Assembly: GCA_949130495.1 (NCBI GenBank)
Contig: OX422209.1
Coordinates: forward strand, 699,475,257-699,539,256
Reading direction: 5' to 3'
Source: Sambucus nigra
Taxonomy: Eukaryota; Streptophyta; Magnoliopsida; Dipsacales; Adoxaceae
DNA length: 64,000 nt
Part shown: positions 1 to 11,322 of the stretch, one piece after another
How the letters are laid out: each line of letters opens with the position of its first letter
How positions within the stretch are numbered: the stretch's first letter is position 1
The notes under the pieces: model-generated
Seen by the model: only the letters and a program-made list of their open reading frames with translations
Database searches by the model: none
What the model was told of the DNA's origin: nothing
Position numbers and translations under genes: made by a program

Positions 1-1026
1 TTTGAATTATCACCAGTATTTAATGTTATAATCAATTTTAAACCCTTCTCACCTAATAACTGAGATCATGTACCATAATGATTCAGTTGCCCTTGTACTT
101 TTGTATGATACTCCGCTTAATTAAATATCGGGTGATCAGGCCTTTATTAAATTAAAATAGAATATCCAATTGGTCCATTCTTAGCATCACTGTAAAAAAA
201 AATTTAATATATACTAACCACCTAGTATTTGAAAAGTTAGTGTCAAATTTTATCTTTTAGTTAACATGAAACCAATTTACAATAATAATCCATTCACCAT
301 GCAATCATCAACCATTATATATATATGACAAGAGAATAAATAAGAGTGTCTAGAATACATCATCCAGTCTGAAATAAAATTACAGTGATTCATAATAAAA
401 TTAGTCTACGATCTCCCAAATAAAATAAAATCCAACATCTCTGAAAATGTCTAAATGGAAATGGACAACATATCCGACTCAAAAGAAATAACTGCTCAAA
501 ATAAAGAAATGAGGAATACTGAGGCGTCTAATATCACGAACCTGTAACTTCCACAGCAACTACAGTACGCCAAAAGATAGAACCTGCTAAGCCTGGTGTC
601 CCTGTGGCTGGGACCTAAAATATTGTACAAACAAAATAGAAATTGGGAGGAAACGGGTCAGAGCCCGAGTAAAAATAGTTTAAAATTTAAGTAAGTGTTT
701 AAACGCAAAATTAGCAAATATTCTATACATGTTAGGCTTACGCGCTCTCACTTGAGATGCTCACCTCTCATCTAATGTGAACACCTAACGTGTAAATTTA
801 ATCCGTCCTAGTCATGCATCCCCGCCTAACTAGTCCAAACAAAATTTACCATTACATAACCGACTCGTAATATTCGCCCGTATTGCCCATACAATACGTT
901 ATTGCATTCTTCCTTTCCCCGCCATAATTAAAATTTTCTCATTTTATAGTTAATTACTCACATCCCAGAGTTATCATAAATAACATTATCTTTCTCTTCT
1001 ACTAGGAACACACAGTAAGATAAGTC

Positions 1027-1072
<46 letters not shown>

Positions 1073-3003
1073 CAATACTTCACCCTTAGGCTAAGACCTC
1101 TTGGTGCATGCATACTCTAATATCATGTCCCAGTACCTCTCGTACTAAATAAAGGACGACTGTTTCAGTATCTCTCTCGAACCATAAATACAAATCACAT
1201 ATATTGGAGGCGAACATAGTTCCCAGCCAAATGGGTCACGCACATATCTACGCTCCCATTCAACAGTCGAAACTATCATATTCTCAAATAGCATGTATCC
1301 AAGGTTCTATGTTCTGGGTACAAGTCTAAAATCCCCCCAATGGGCTCATCAAGATAAGACCGTTCAAGATGCGAAACCTCCCCCCAATAGCAAGCAGCGT
1401 TGGTATGTCATACAATAGGTTTTCACACAATTTACTTATTTATATCATTAGTGTAGGCATACACGTAACCTATCATGCATAGCCCATACGTAGTATATCT
1501 ATATCCCCTGAATATTCTACGTATTAATTAATTTCAGTTATACTTCTCACCTTACACCCCGAGTATCCCTCACTATTCGAAATATTCTAACTAATTACCA
1601 AAATATTTCAGTAGGTAAATTGTCCCACTACCACTGGTCCGGTCTTAGATTCACTCATAACCTTTGTGTTTATTTGAATATCTACAATATTATTAAACAT
1701 TCAATAATTCCCGTAGTTATCTCACATTCTACGTAACCCACTTAAATTCTCGTGAGGTCAAATTACATCAAAATCTACCCCAAAGCTCAAAATTCAATTC
1801 TCTCTGATTGGGAATAAATTAGCAACTCAAATCCCTAAGAAAATTTAAGCAAAAAGACGTGACTGTAACTGACAGACATTCCAAACTGGTCCGGGGGGTA
1901 CAGTGAACCGGCCCGGCGTACCTAAGATCGTATCCTTCCCTTATGTGGCTACGAATTTCAACCATTTTCTTAACCAATTTCTCATGGATCTTTACTAAAT
2001 TAAAAATCAAGGTTTCCAAACATCATGTAGACATATAGGGGTGATTTCCAACGTAAAAACATTATCAAAACATCAAGAATTCTACCCAAGAATCGATTTA
2101 TTCGTAATTTTCATCAAGAACCCTAGTTTTATGTTCATCCATGTTCATACAGCTAGAATTCCAGATTTTCCCATCCATTAAGGTCTGATTTTGTCCTCTA
2201 ATTATTTCAGAATTCCATCTACATGTTATTCCTAACCAATGACTTAATTTAATTCTTCAATTTTAACATCAAATTCATAGGTAATGATTATTTCTTCAAA
2301 TCTACTCTAACATCGATAAATATGCACATAATTTAGCAAGATAAACACTTGCCTCTTTTGGTAGGTTTGATCTGTTAAAGAAGGAGGGTATGATTGTGGT
2401 CCTCTCTCCCCGGTCTACGAGACTACGGTGATTTTGGTGCAAGAACTTGTGAATTAGCCTCGAAGTTCTACTCTCCTCTTCTTCTTATGGTCTCCCTTTG
2501 GTTGTGCAGGTTCTAACCCTAACTTCCCCAACACATAATCTGATTTTCACTAATAAAATTTGTAGGACTTTATTCCCCCACATTTTAAAAAACCGAAATA
2601 CCCTCTGGAGTGTCGATTTGGCCTAAAAGTGCCCCGGGACCCAAACTATAGACAGACTTTTCTAACTATTTCAACCCTTCTGGACAGACTGGCGCACTTG
2701 GAATGACCATATGAAATACCAAAAGTGTAATTACATTTTATTTATCAAATTAAGTCCCGACACTACTGGCACGCACATTTTGACTACATTTATCGTAACT
2801 GTCGTATTTCTCACTCACGACAATCTTAGTATTTTATCGTCATTATTATTACTCATTCACTAAGTAATATTCAATATCAATAAATATTAACCCTTATATC
2901 GCTAATTAATATTTATTTTAACTCGGATCAATCTTTAATTAATTTTCCCATTTTAATTAAATTAATCTTACATTAAAGATTATTAAAATTACGGGGTATA
3001 ACA
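1..3003 (-). repeat. Long 3' LTR of a Tekay-type chromovirus
   Basis: Read on the minus strand, the segment starts at 3003 with TGTTATACCCCGTAA, the LTR start typical of Tekay/Del chromoviruses. It lies directly after a polypurine tract and the end of an integrase/chromodomain reading frame. The text near 350-650 also resembles the distal part of such LTRs. I found no terminal CA or target duplication on the left, so the LTR probably runs past the window edge; how much of 1-3000 is truly LTR is inferred. No gene is visible in it apart from short chance ORFs. Confidence 0.65.
1028..1071. repeat. (AT)n microsatellite
   Basis: An almost pure AT dinucleotide run of about 44 bp lies inside the chromovirus LTR. 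Confidence 0.95.
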
Positions 3004-3865
3004 TACTTCCCCCTAGTAACGAAATTTCATCCCAAAATTCAAAAAAGAAAAGTATACCTGGTAAGAATAACTCTGGATATCTGTCGCGCATCTCCTCCTT
3101 ACGCTCCCAGGTAGACTCCTCGATATTATGATGCTCCATCTGGACATGCACGAGTGGAACTACCTTCGACCTCAATCTCCTCTCGCTATGGTCTAAGATA
3201 GCCATCGGTCTCTCCTCATATGAACTATCAGGTTGTAAGTCAATCTACTCTAATGCAATGTGAGTGTGAGCCAACTCATCCCGGAGATACCGTCTCAGTG
3301 AAGAAATATGGAACACATCATGAATAAGGTGCAAGTGCTCTGGTAACCCAAGTCTATATGCCACCAGTCCAATCCTCTCGATGATAGGAAATGTCCCCAC
3401 GTACCTCGGAGCTAACTTTGCCTTCTTCCTAAATCTCATTATCCCCTTCATAGGAGATACTCACAATAACACCTGGTCCCCCACATTAAACTCCCGAAAG
3501 AACCGCTTAGCATCGACGTAGCTTTTCTGTCTGTCTTGGGCTACCCGTATGCAACTCCGAATCATCTCAATCCTGGCTGAAGTGTCCTGAATCAACTCTG
3601 GCCCGAGTAACTTATTCCCCCCACCTCTAGCCAATAAGCAGGAGAACGACAAGGCCTACCGTACAACACCTCAAATGGGGCCATGCTAATAGTAAACTAA
3701 TAGGAGTTATTGTACACAAACTCCCCCAATGGAAGGTATAGCTCCCAACCTCCCCTAAAATCAAGGACATACATACATACATAACATATCCTCCAACATC
3801 TGATTCGTCCGATCAGTCTGCCCGTCCGTCTGCGGGTGATAGACCATATTCAATCGTACGATCAT
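2957..3865 (-). pseudogene. Chromovirus integrase C-terminus and chromodomain, broken
   Basis: Minus-strand frames in order give an integrase motif (YHPQTDGQTDRTNQ, about 3800-3845), the GPY/F-like module (RKKAKLAPRYVGTFPIIERI, ending near 3400) and a chromodomain-like tail (HNIEESTWERKEEMRDRYPELF region, 3060-3140). Together they identify a Tekay-type chromovirus pol end. A 4-bp tandem slippage (ATGT repeats near 3770), stops and frame changes break it into at least three pieces. Everything upstream (gag, protease, RT, RNase H) is missing: the reading frame stops matching near 3865, where the next element's DNA begins. The last codons overlap the LTR start, as is common in these elements. 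Confidence 0.85.
3004..3015 (-). promoter_or_regulatory. Polypurine tract of the chromovirus
   Basis: On the minus strand CTAGGGGGAAGTA ends immediately before the TG of the LTR at 3003. This is the expected plus-strand DNA primer site of an LTR retrotransposon. Confidence 0.75.
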
Positions 3866-4439
3866 TTTTTCTGTCATCTGCCTTAACTGATTTCTTAATT
3901 TCCTGTAAGAATTTTTTCCTTCCTTCTTCTTTCTTTATTTTAGCCGCCATGGTTTACCTTATCGAATCATTAGATAAGTTTGTGGCTGACTTTGGGATTC
4001 CTTCTTGGGTTGTTCTGGAAGAACCTCCTTGCCCTTCTGATTTATTTTCTTTAGCTAAGGGATATTAGTTTCCTTTCATTTTTGTAGCAAAATGTGTTTT
4101 TTCTTTCTCACCTAATCCCTTGTGTTTGGAATTTTGCCAATATTTTGATATTATTCTTGCAAAAGTAGTTCCAAATACATGGAGGGTAGTTAATGGCATA
4201 CATATATTGAATTAAATTCATGGAACTCATCTAGGGATACTATTATAAATGGGTCACTAACGACACCACTTTTTATTTAAAAACTAGGTTTTCTAATAGA
4301 GTTGTAGTGGTCAATATCCCTGACTCTAATAGGGATTATTTTGAACATGGGGTTGTGATGAAAAATTGGCAACACCCCCCATTAAAGAGGAAAGACGTGT
4401 ACCAAGGTCCCAGATGTCCACTTTATGGCAATGGGATAG

Positions 4440-4515
4440 GTTATTTTTGTTTTTCAATTTAGCTCTATTTTTGTTTGATAAAATTTGTCACTGATATTTA
4501 TTTTGTATGTTGCAG
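4440..4515 (+). other. Candidate intron 1 of the antisense ORF (76 bp)
   Basis: Donor GTTATT at 4440, a T-rich interior and acceptor TATGTTGCAG ending at 4515. Removing it joins the upstream frame ending ...GNGI to the downstream frame VDSKRKS in phase 1, which supports a real intron. Confidence 0.6.
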
Positions 4516-5246
4516 TTGACAGTAAGAGAAAATCCCTAAAAGAGAGCAATATTAATATAAAAGATTTGAAATTTATCTGGGGATTGCATCAAGCAATAGC
4601 TGGGGAACACATGAGGTCTGCTTCCTATTTGCTGAGATACAAGAACACCACTTCATCTTTTATTGCTCGACCTCTTGCTCCTCCTTTGGTGATTGATCTT
4701 GAGCAAGCTCCAACATCTTCTTCATTTATTGAAGAATATTCCTCTAACTTGGGTACTTCTATTGCTGACCTGATGACGAAGAAGAGGAAAATGCATGATC
4801 TCTTTGCCAAAGTTACCCCTGGTGCTGATGGGGCAAAGAAGAGCAAAGATGATGCCCCAGTTGAAGGGTCTAAGAAAAAAGATGTTGGTCCATCTGGTGG
4901 AGTAGTCATAGCTATCAAGGAGATCAGCAAGAAGCCCCTACTTGCTCCAAAAGAGGCAGCACCTTTGATTGAAGGGGTTGTTGTTGCTCTAGAAGAGACA
5001 ACACCTTTGATCGAAGCTACTCCTCTGAGAAGATTGAGAAGGGGTCTTGCTGAGAAGACCATAGATTATGCTGCCCAACCTTCTAGGGTTGAGGTACCTT
5101 CTTCGAGAGTTAATACTCCAGCTCTTATTGCTCCTGGCTTGGCCAAGAAATTAATTTGGTCTGGAACTCTTTTGAATTGCCGAGTTGCTGAGATTTCTAC
5201 TCCTCGGAAGAAGGTTACCGACTTGGCAACTCAACACCTTGCATCA

Positions 5247-5324
5247 GTAAGTGTCATTATACTTGTCATTTTGATTCTTCATACCATGTTCATACTCTGA
5301 TTTATGCTTTTCTTTCTTTTAGAG
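5247..5324 (+). other. Candidate intron 2 of the antisense ORF (about 78 bp)
   Basis: Donor GTAAGTG at 5247 and acceptor TTCTTTTAGAG at 5321-5324. Using the second AG keeps the frame into the coiled-coil exon, with one TAA codon (probably once CAA) just after the join. Confidence 0.6.
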
Positions 5325-6330
5325 TTTTTGGTGTAATTTAATAATATCCTGGAGAAGAATGAGGCTATCAAAGCTTCAACTTCATCCAGTGGAGTAGAAG
5401 AAGCCCTTGTTGGGTTATTAAAATCTTTGGTGGAGTTCCAGCAGAAGTACGAAGAGGACAAAGCTTCTTGGGAAAATAAAATCAAGTCTACTAAGATAGC
5501 TTAACAAAAAGATGAGGAAACTGCCAATGAGGCTGATACAGCTCGGTAGGAGGCCAATACAGCTCGACAACAAGCTATAAATTCTTTTAAGGAGGCAGAG
5601 GAGAAATTAAAGGTTGTCGTTTCTAGCAAGGTGGAAGTTGAGGGCAAGCTTGAAGAGGCTGAACGGTGTAAGAAAGACCTTGAGGAGAAGGTGAAGTCTG
5701 TTGAAGAGCTTCTTAGGGAAAAGACCTCCTCGGAGAGGATGAAGAGAAAAGCTGCTGTGAAGAAGGCATTTAGCTCTGGCTGGGACAAAGGGTGGAGCAA
5801 AGCTATAACTGCCGCCTCTACTCAAATGGAGCATGCAAGTTTAAAGTCTTTAGGGATGGATGGGCGACAGCTTTGAAAGAGTTGAATATTGCTGAGGATT
5901 CTGAACTATTTAGAGACATGTTCATGGCCCTCCTCCTACTATTGAAGAAGAAGAAGATAAAGTTGCGTCTGATGAATCTTCTTTGTTGATAGTAGAACAA
6001 ACACCTGCTGCTACTATCTCTCAGTCCTCTAAGCAAGTTCAGCAGATAATCACTTCTGTCGAGCAATGCCAGATGCCCACCGAGCAACCAAATCCTTCCT
6101 CAAAATCAATTGAGGATGTTGTAGGGAATAAGGAGAAGGTTTAATTTTATTCGATAATTTGTTGTGTTTCTCTATTTTTCTTTTTTTATTTTGTTTTGTC
6201 CCTTTGGTTATATCCCCTTCTTTTATGATCAATAAAATAGACTTTGTTATTTATTCTGAGTTTCTCCTTTACTTGTTCAATATAGTTGTACTGTTGTTGA
6301 TATGGTTTTACTTTTCCTTGTTAGTTCATT

Positions 6331-7459
6331 ATGAGGATGGAATTGTTGTCAGCTCATGATACAGAGCTGATGAAGAAGTGTACTGATTACTTCAAAGCTG
6401 GTCGTGCAGATTTTATTGAAGTATAAATAATTGATATTCTTGGGCCTGATGCCTCTGAGCGAGCAATTGATGCTTAACAATATTTAAAATGTCTACTTAA
6501 TTGAGCTGTTACAAATAACCTGGCTTACTATGAAATGATTGAGGATGTCCAAGGAGTGATCGAAGAACTTCAATCTCAACACAAGGAAACCGCTGCTATT
6601 CTGCATGAAGGTTATGAGAAGAAGTACCAACAGTTGAGTGCTGATCGGGGTTTTGACAAATTTATTTCAGCTCATAACAAGAGAGAGAGTGTGCTAAAAC
6701 TTAAAGTTGAGGAGCATAGAAACATTTCTAAGTTGCTGGAGGAGGAAAATATTGCTTTGAGAGAATAATTGAGACAACTAAAATCTGTTGCTTCTTCTGG
6801 AGCTCTGGTTCCAGTTAATGATGAAGGTTTTTCCTTTTTGGATACCGAGAATGCTTCTTTGAGGGAAAAATTAAAAACTTTAAGAAAAGCTAAACCTACA
6901 TCCTCTTCTCGGGGTAGAGCTAGAGCTGGTCGGAGTAGCCTTGAAGAGACTAGGACTCAACAAGCTTTAAAAAATCAAGCTGGTCAAATGAAGGCAAAAA
7001 ATCAAGCTTTAACTGAGATGTCTCGAAAAATTTAAACTCTTACCGAGCAACTTTCCAATTAGAGTTCTGCATTGGAGAGTAAAGAAAACTTGGTGAAGAG
7101 ACTTTATCAGCATGTTGAACGATTGATTTATCAATTCCACAAGCAGCCCAGAGAGTTTTGTTTGGGGGGATATAATGAAGATTTATGTCATCTTGATGCC
7201 AGGTTGAAGCAAACCAACAATAAAGGATACAAACATGGATGGTTGAATGCTCTCACTGTGATGAAGGTTGAGGATGGAACTGAGCTGTGGGATTAGTATG
7301 AGCCTGGACTACTTGATCTGCCAGTACCTCCTTTAAAAATAGATGTTAGTTGGATTCCAGTTCGCTTTATTCCTTAGTGTTTTATTTCCAAATACCTTGG
7401 TGATTACAATCTTCATAAATATTTTGAGATATCCCGACTTCCACATCTGCTTGACCAAC
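6331..7459 (+). pseudogene. Antisense additional ORF, part 2 (coiled coil), interrupted by Athila
   Basis: From the ATG at 6331 a single frame continues to 7459 with in-frame stops (for example near 6424, 6478, 6766, 7033, 7060 and 7294) but no frame change. It encodes a Glu/Lys/Gln-rich coiled coil, then a segment with YQHVERLIYQFHKQPREF and a Pro/Val-rich tail. The frame is cut at 7459 by the Athila element and resumes at 19871. It may be a separate gene or the downstream exons of part 1, since the gap 6145-6330 is T-rich and ends in TTGTTAG. Function is unknown. Confidence 0.55.
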
Positions 7460-9048
7460 TGATTAGGCATAAATTCTTCCTAATTTATCCCTTAATTTCG
7501 GTACTTAATCACCTCGAACAACGTAATTGGATTGACTTTATCTCATAATCTTGCTACTGACTTATCCTAACAAGTACACCGAGTTTCTGGTATTTCGTTA
7601 TGATTTTACAGGTGTCTAATGTCAAGAAATGGAAGAAGGAAACCGGAAGAATAGAGAAAGTCAACAAGCAAAGTCAAAAGGGCAAAAGAGTCATTCCTAC
7701 CCAGAATCCGGATGAGGTACCTAAAGAGAAGTTGAAGGTATCATCCTCACAAGCACCTAGGAAGAAACGGCACCTCAATCGGATACTCGGAGCAAAAGAT
7801 ATGGGCAGTCAAAGTTTGAAGGAAAAGTCAAATAGGCGGACCGGTCCGCCTAAGACCCGGACCGGACCGATGTACACAAATCCAGAGAACTGCGAACCGA
7901 AGGCAAACCGAAGAAGGCAAAAATTAAAAGAACCGATCCGCCACCGGATCGGTCCGCCTGAAAAATAAAAGAACCGATCCGCTTTAGAAGTAGACCGATC
8001 CGCCTAAGGGCCGGACCGGTCCGCCCATCGAGATTTTGTTTTCTGATTCTCCTCTAAAGACTCCGATTTATACTCAACTTCTTGTAATTTCATGTAGGGT
8101 ATAAAAACCTGAATTATTTTCATTGTAAAGAAGGCAAGAACGTGGGGAGTTAGTTTAATCTCTCATTTTCTTCCACAAACCCTAGTTTAGCAACTTTATT
8201 CATTTTAATTCAAGACTGAAGCTTTGATTCCGATTGTGAGTACTTCTAGTTAATTGATTGAATGCTGTGGTAAAAAAATTAGTGAGTATCTCATCCTTTC
8301 AATTCTTTTTTTTACATCATTGTACGAGTTTGCCTTAGATTAATCATGGTTTTCTGCACATTGAAATCTGTTTTCATCACTTTCGGTATGTCCGGCTAGA
8401 TTTCTAAGGTCGGGTTACATGAACCCAACCTGATGTGGTAATTGCACGTATAAAATTAATCCTCTGAATTTAGTGATTAATTGTGACCGTATTGCGTAGG
8501 AACACAACAATTGTAGGTCTAAATATCTCGTTTGCCTCTGGGTAACCGGGATGATTGAGAATATAATTCGAGTGTCACTATCGTGATACCGATTTACTCA
8601 TCCTTTGATTAAGTATGACGCGGGCTTGAACCTCGTATACGTAATGCTTGGGAGTACTAAAGACTGGGTCAAATTAATTAGATAAATTTACGATTAGTAT
8701 TATAACTGCATTACACTAGGGTTGGAGGATTGTATTCCCGTCCTAGTTTTTCCATCATCTCATTTAAAAGTTCAAATCAAATTTTCATTCACATTTTAGG
8801 TAATTTAGTGTAATTGCACATTTTCATAACTACATAATTGCATTTAGCTTAATCATTCCCAAAATTAAATCTTTTTCTTTCTTCTTAGAGTCAACGTTAG
8901 GATTCCTCTGTCTTATCCCGTCGTCACAACTCCGTTGTCCTTTTTCCCTGAGGATCAATACCCGACTTGTCGGATTATTACTTGAACGACAGGCTTGCAC
9001 TTGAGCCTAGAGAGTACACACTTTAGAGACACATTCTGAGTCGTGTCA
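7460..9048 (+). repeat. Athila 5' LTR (1589 bp)
   Basis: Bounded by TG at 7460 and CA at 9048. It contains a small basic ORF (7600-7968), a cluster of ACCGGTCCGCC-like palindromic motifs (7835-8025) and a TATA box (GGTATAAAAACC near 8098) that probably marks the U3/R promoter. It differs in length from the 3' LTR by exactly the 21-bp and 1-bp indels noted above. Confidence 0.92.
7600..7968 (+). CDS. Small Lys/Arg-rich ORF inside the 5' LTR
   Basis: A 122-codon frame encodes a strongly basic protein full of Lys, Arg, Gln and Pro, with no hydrophobic segment and no domain I recognise. The same frame is open in the 3' LTR (115 codons), where a 21-bp difference keeps the frame. It sits upstream of the LTR TATA box, so normal element transcription would not start before it. 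It may well be a chance ORF; its repeats RTGPP come from the palindromic DNA motif. Confidence 0.25.
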   Translation: MILQVSNVKKWKKETGRIEKVNKQSQKGKRVIPTQNPDEVPKEKLKVSSSQAPRKKRHLNRILGAKDMGSQSLKEKSNRRTGPPKTRTGPMYTNPENCEPKANRRRQKLKEPIRHRIGPPEK

Positions 9049-9054
9049 AGTTTT

Positions 9055-9072
9055 TGGCACCGTTGCCGGGGA
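9055..9072 (+). promoter_or_regulatory. Primer-binding site (tRNA-Asp type)
   Basis: TGGCACCGTTGCCGGGGA lies 6 bp after the 5' LTR. With one mismatch (A for G) it complements the 3' end of plant tRNA-Asp, the primer typical of Athila elements. Confidence 0.85.
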
Positions 9073-9191
9073 TTTAGGTAGACTTAGGATTAGAGTGAGC
9101 CAATCCAAAGCGTTGACCAAAAAATTCAAAAAAAAAAATAAATAAATATAAAAAGTACAAAAAGATTCACCACCATCTCTCCTAAGCTTTA

Positions 9192-10499
9192 ATGCAAAAT
9201 TCTGAAACTACTCCCACACCCCATAATACTCCAACCAGCATTCACGAAAATCCACTCGTTGAGTATAATCCTGATAGTCCCCACACTCCGAACGCCCCAC
9301 AGTTTTGGATCCCACCGCCCACACCATCGCAGTCAATCTCTAGTAACACTCCCTTCTCCTTCGTAGGACACACGTCGTGCACACCCAGTGAGAGCGCCGA
9401 ATCGTCAAGTGAGAGAGAGATGTCGCAACATAGTAATGCACCTACCGGTGAGGAAGAGCCTCCGTACCGCCCGTTGAGAGAATTCTTATATCCCGAGCGC
9501 ACTGTTACTCCGGGATGCATTATACTCCCGTATAATGCCGGACAGTTCCGATTCAAAAATGGGATGATCCAGATGCTACCACACTATCACGGTATGGATT
9601 CTGAAAAGCCATACCTGCATATAAGGGAATTTGAGGACGTGTGTGATACTCTCAACGATCAAACTTGCACACAAGAGGTGATTCGCCTCAAACTCTTCCC
9701 ATTCTCGTTAAAAGATAAAGCTAAGACCTGGCTATGGTCTTTACCTCCGAGCTCGATTCCATCTTGGAACGAGTTACAATCCAGATTTCTCAAGAAGTTC
9801 TTTCCACCACATCGAACAATCTCCATAAAGGCTCAGATTCAATCGTTCAGGCAATTGGATAATGAGCCATTCCATCGATGTTATGAGCGTTTCAATGAGT
9901 TAACTGCTTCGTGCCCCCATCATGGATTTGATACAGCTCAAATCATTTCCTTCCTCTCTAATGGGTTGAACCTTAACTCCAAGCAACTCATTGAAACCAT
10001 GGGTAGTGGTCCGTTTATCGAACTAGACTATCACGATGCTGAGCTTCACCTGAGGTATGTCGCCGAGACTACCCAATCATGGGATATTTCTGATCCTAAT
10101 GCTCAGAATCGAAATCGTCAAGCGACCACCACTCCATCGGCGTCCGGCCTATACCATGTAGATAAGACCTCTATGTTGGACAGTAGGTTGGACACCCTTG
10201 AGAAAGGATTTCGAGATTTATGTGAGGTAGTTGGATCTATCAAAAATCCCGTCGAAAAGGTGTGTGCGATTTGTGAGGCGGGACATTCAACTGAGGAATG
10301 CCCGACGATATCCGCCTGCAAAGTAATGTTGCAGGAGCAAGTTAGTGGTATAGGAGGCTTTAAGGGTAATTTCGGTGCCCCGCACGGGAATTCATACAAC
10401 CCTTCGTGGAAAAATCATCCCGGATTTAGCTACGGGCAACAACATGCTGCAATGAACCCTCCTTCGCATGTTGCCCCTCCTCCTCCACAACAATTTTAA
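9192..10499 (+). pseudogene. Athila gag, N-terminal part up to an in-frame stop
   Basis: It encodes 435 residues: a Pro/Ser-rich N-terminus, a retrotransposon gag domain at about residues 150-255 (core LKLFPFSLKDKAKTWLWSLP) and a zinc-knuckle-like CX2CX3HX4C beginning at residue 358. Gag would form the cytoplasmic particle that packages element RNA. The TAA at 10497-10499 lies in a Gln-rich run and the same frame continues on the other side, so the stop looks like a CAA-to-TAA change rather than a natural end. The start at 9192 is the first ATG after the leader. Confidence 0.85.
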
Positions 10500-11312
10500 C
10501 AAGCTCCACACATGCAAGGACATGTGCAAGCACCACCACCTCACGAAAATTATATCCCGCCACAGCGGAGAACATTCGAGGATACTGTGAATCAGTTCAT
10601 CGCAAGCCAGACCGCAAACAATGCCAAATATGATCATCTAATTTGCGACATAAATGCGAATCTGTCCAAAATACAATCCTCGTTGAGTGTTCAAGAGAAG
10701 GGCAAATTCCCTGCCCAAGGCCAACGACCTCCCCAAGGTCAGACTAGTGTTAGCTCCACATCCACTGAACATCAGGAGCAATGTCAAGCAGTGACCACTC
10801 TTCGTAGTGGAAGAGACGTTGATTTATCACCTCCTCCACACGACACAACAAAAGACAAGGAGATTTCGCCCGGCACGAAAGAGGCCGAAGATGTCCCCTT
10901 GAACGAGAGTGATAAGGAAGACACTAGTGAGCCTGAGGTGGTAGTGAAACCACCCTCCGCAGCACCATTTCCTCGAAGATTGATTCCCGCTCAAAAAGGG
11001 ACTCCACGTGATGAAGAGCTAGAAGTACTTAAGCAAGTAAAGCTAAATCTACCTTTCCTTGATGCCATCAAACAAATTCCAGCCTACGGCAAAGTTATCA
11101 AAGATTTGTTGACGGTGAAAAGGAGGATGAAGGTTAAAAAGAATATCTTTCTAGCTCAGAACGTGAGTTCCATTCTACAAAATGAGCTCCCGCCTAAATT
11201 CAAAGATCCAGGTGCACCCACCATATCATGCATCATTGGAGATAATAAAATTGAGAAAGCCTTACTTGACTTGGGAGCAAGTATAAACATACTCCCTTTA
11301 CTCCATTTATAG
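10500..11312 (+). pseudogene. Athila gag C-terminus and protease
   Basis: This is the same frame as gag after the TAA. It contains a hydrophilic linker and then the aspartic protease core with LLDLGAS near 11262-11282, the Athila version of the DTGAS site. A one-base frameshift near 11295 moves the rest of the protease into the next frame; as written the frame ends at TAG 11310-11312. The protease would process gag and pol. Confidence 0.85.
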
Positions 11313-11322
11313 GAAACTTGAC

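Larger units (their letters stand above)
3949..6144 (+). pseudogene. Antisense additional ORF, part 1 (gypsy-type transposon domain plus coiled coil)
   Basis: The start ATG at 3949 lies in a strong plant context (GCCGCCATGG), just after a pyrimidine-rich stretch ending in AG. The first exon has a motif of the PNTWRVVNG type that resembles the plant 'putative gypsy type transposon' (Transposase_28) domain. The middle is Ser/Pro/Lys-rich. The third exon is a charged Glu/Lys coiled coil followed by a KAFSSGWDKGWSKA segment. It carries stops (near 4066, 5334, 5502, 5548), a frameshift near 5860 and two candidate introns with good splice sites, so it is a decayed gene. This type of ORF is known from Tat-lineage elements; no biochemical role is established. 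Family assignment is by eye. Confidence 0.6.

Noticed and set aside
1819..2019. A 66-codon minus frame in the chromovirus LTR
   Set aside because: No domain; LTR sequence; chance ORF.
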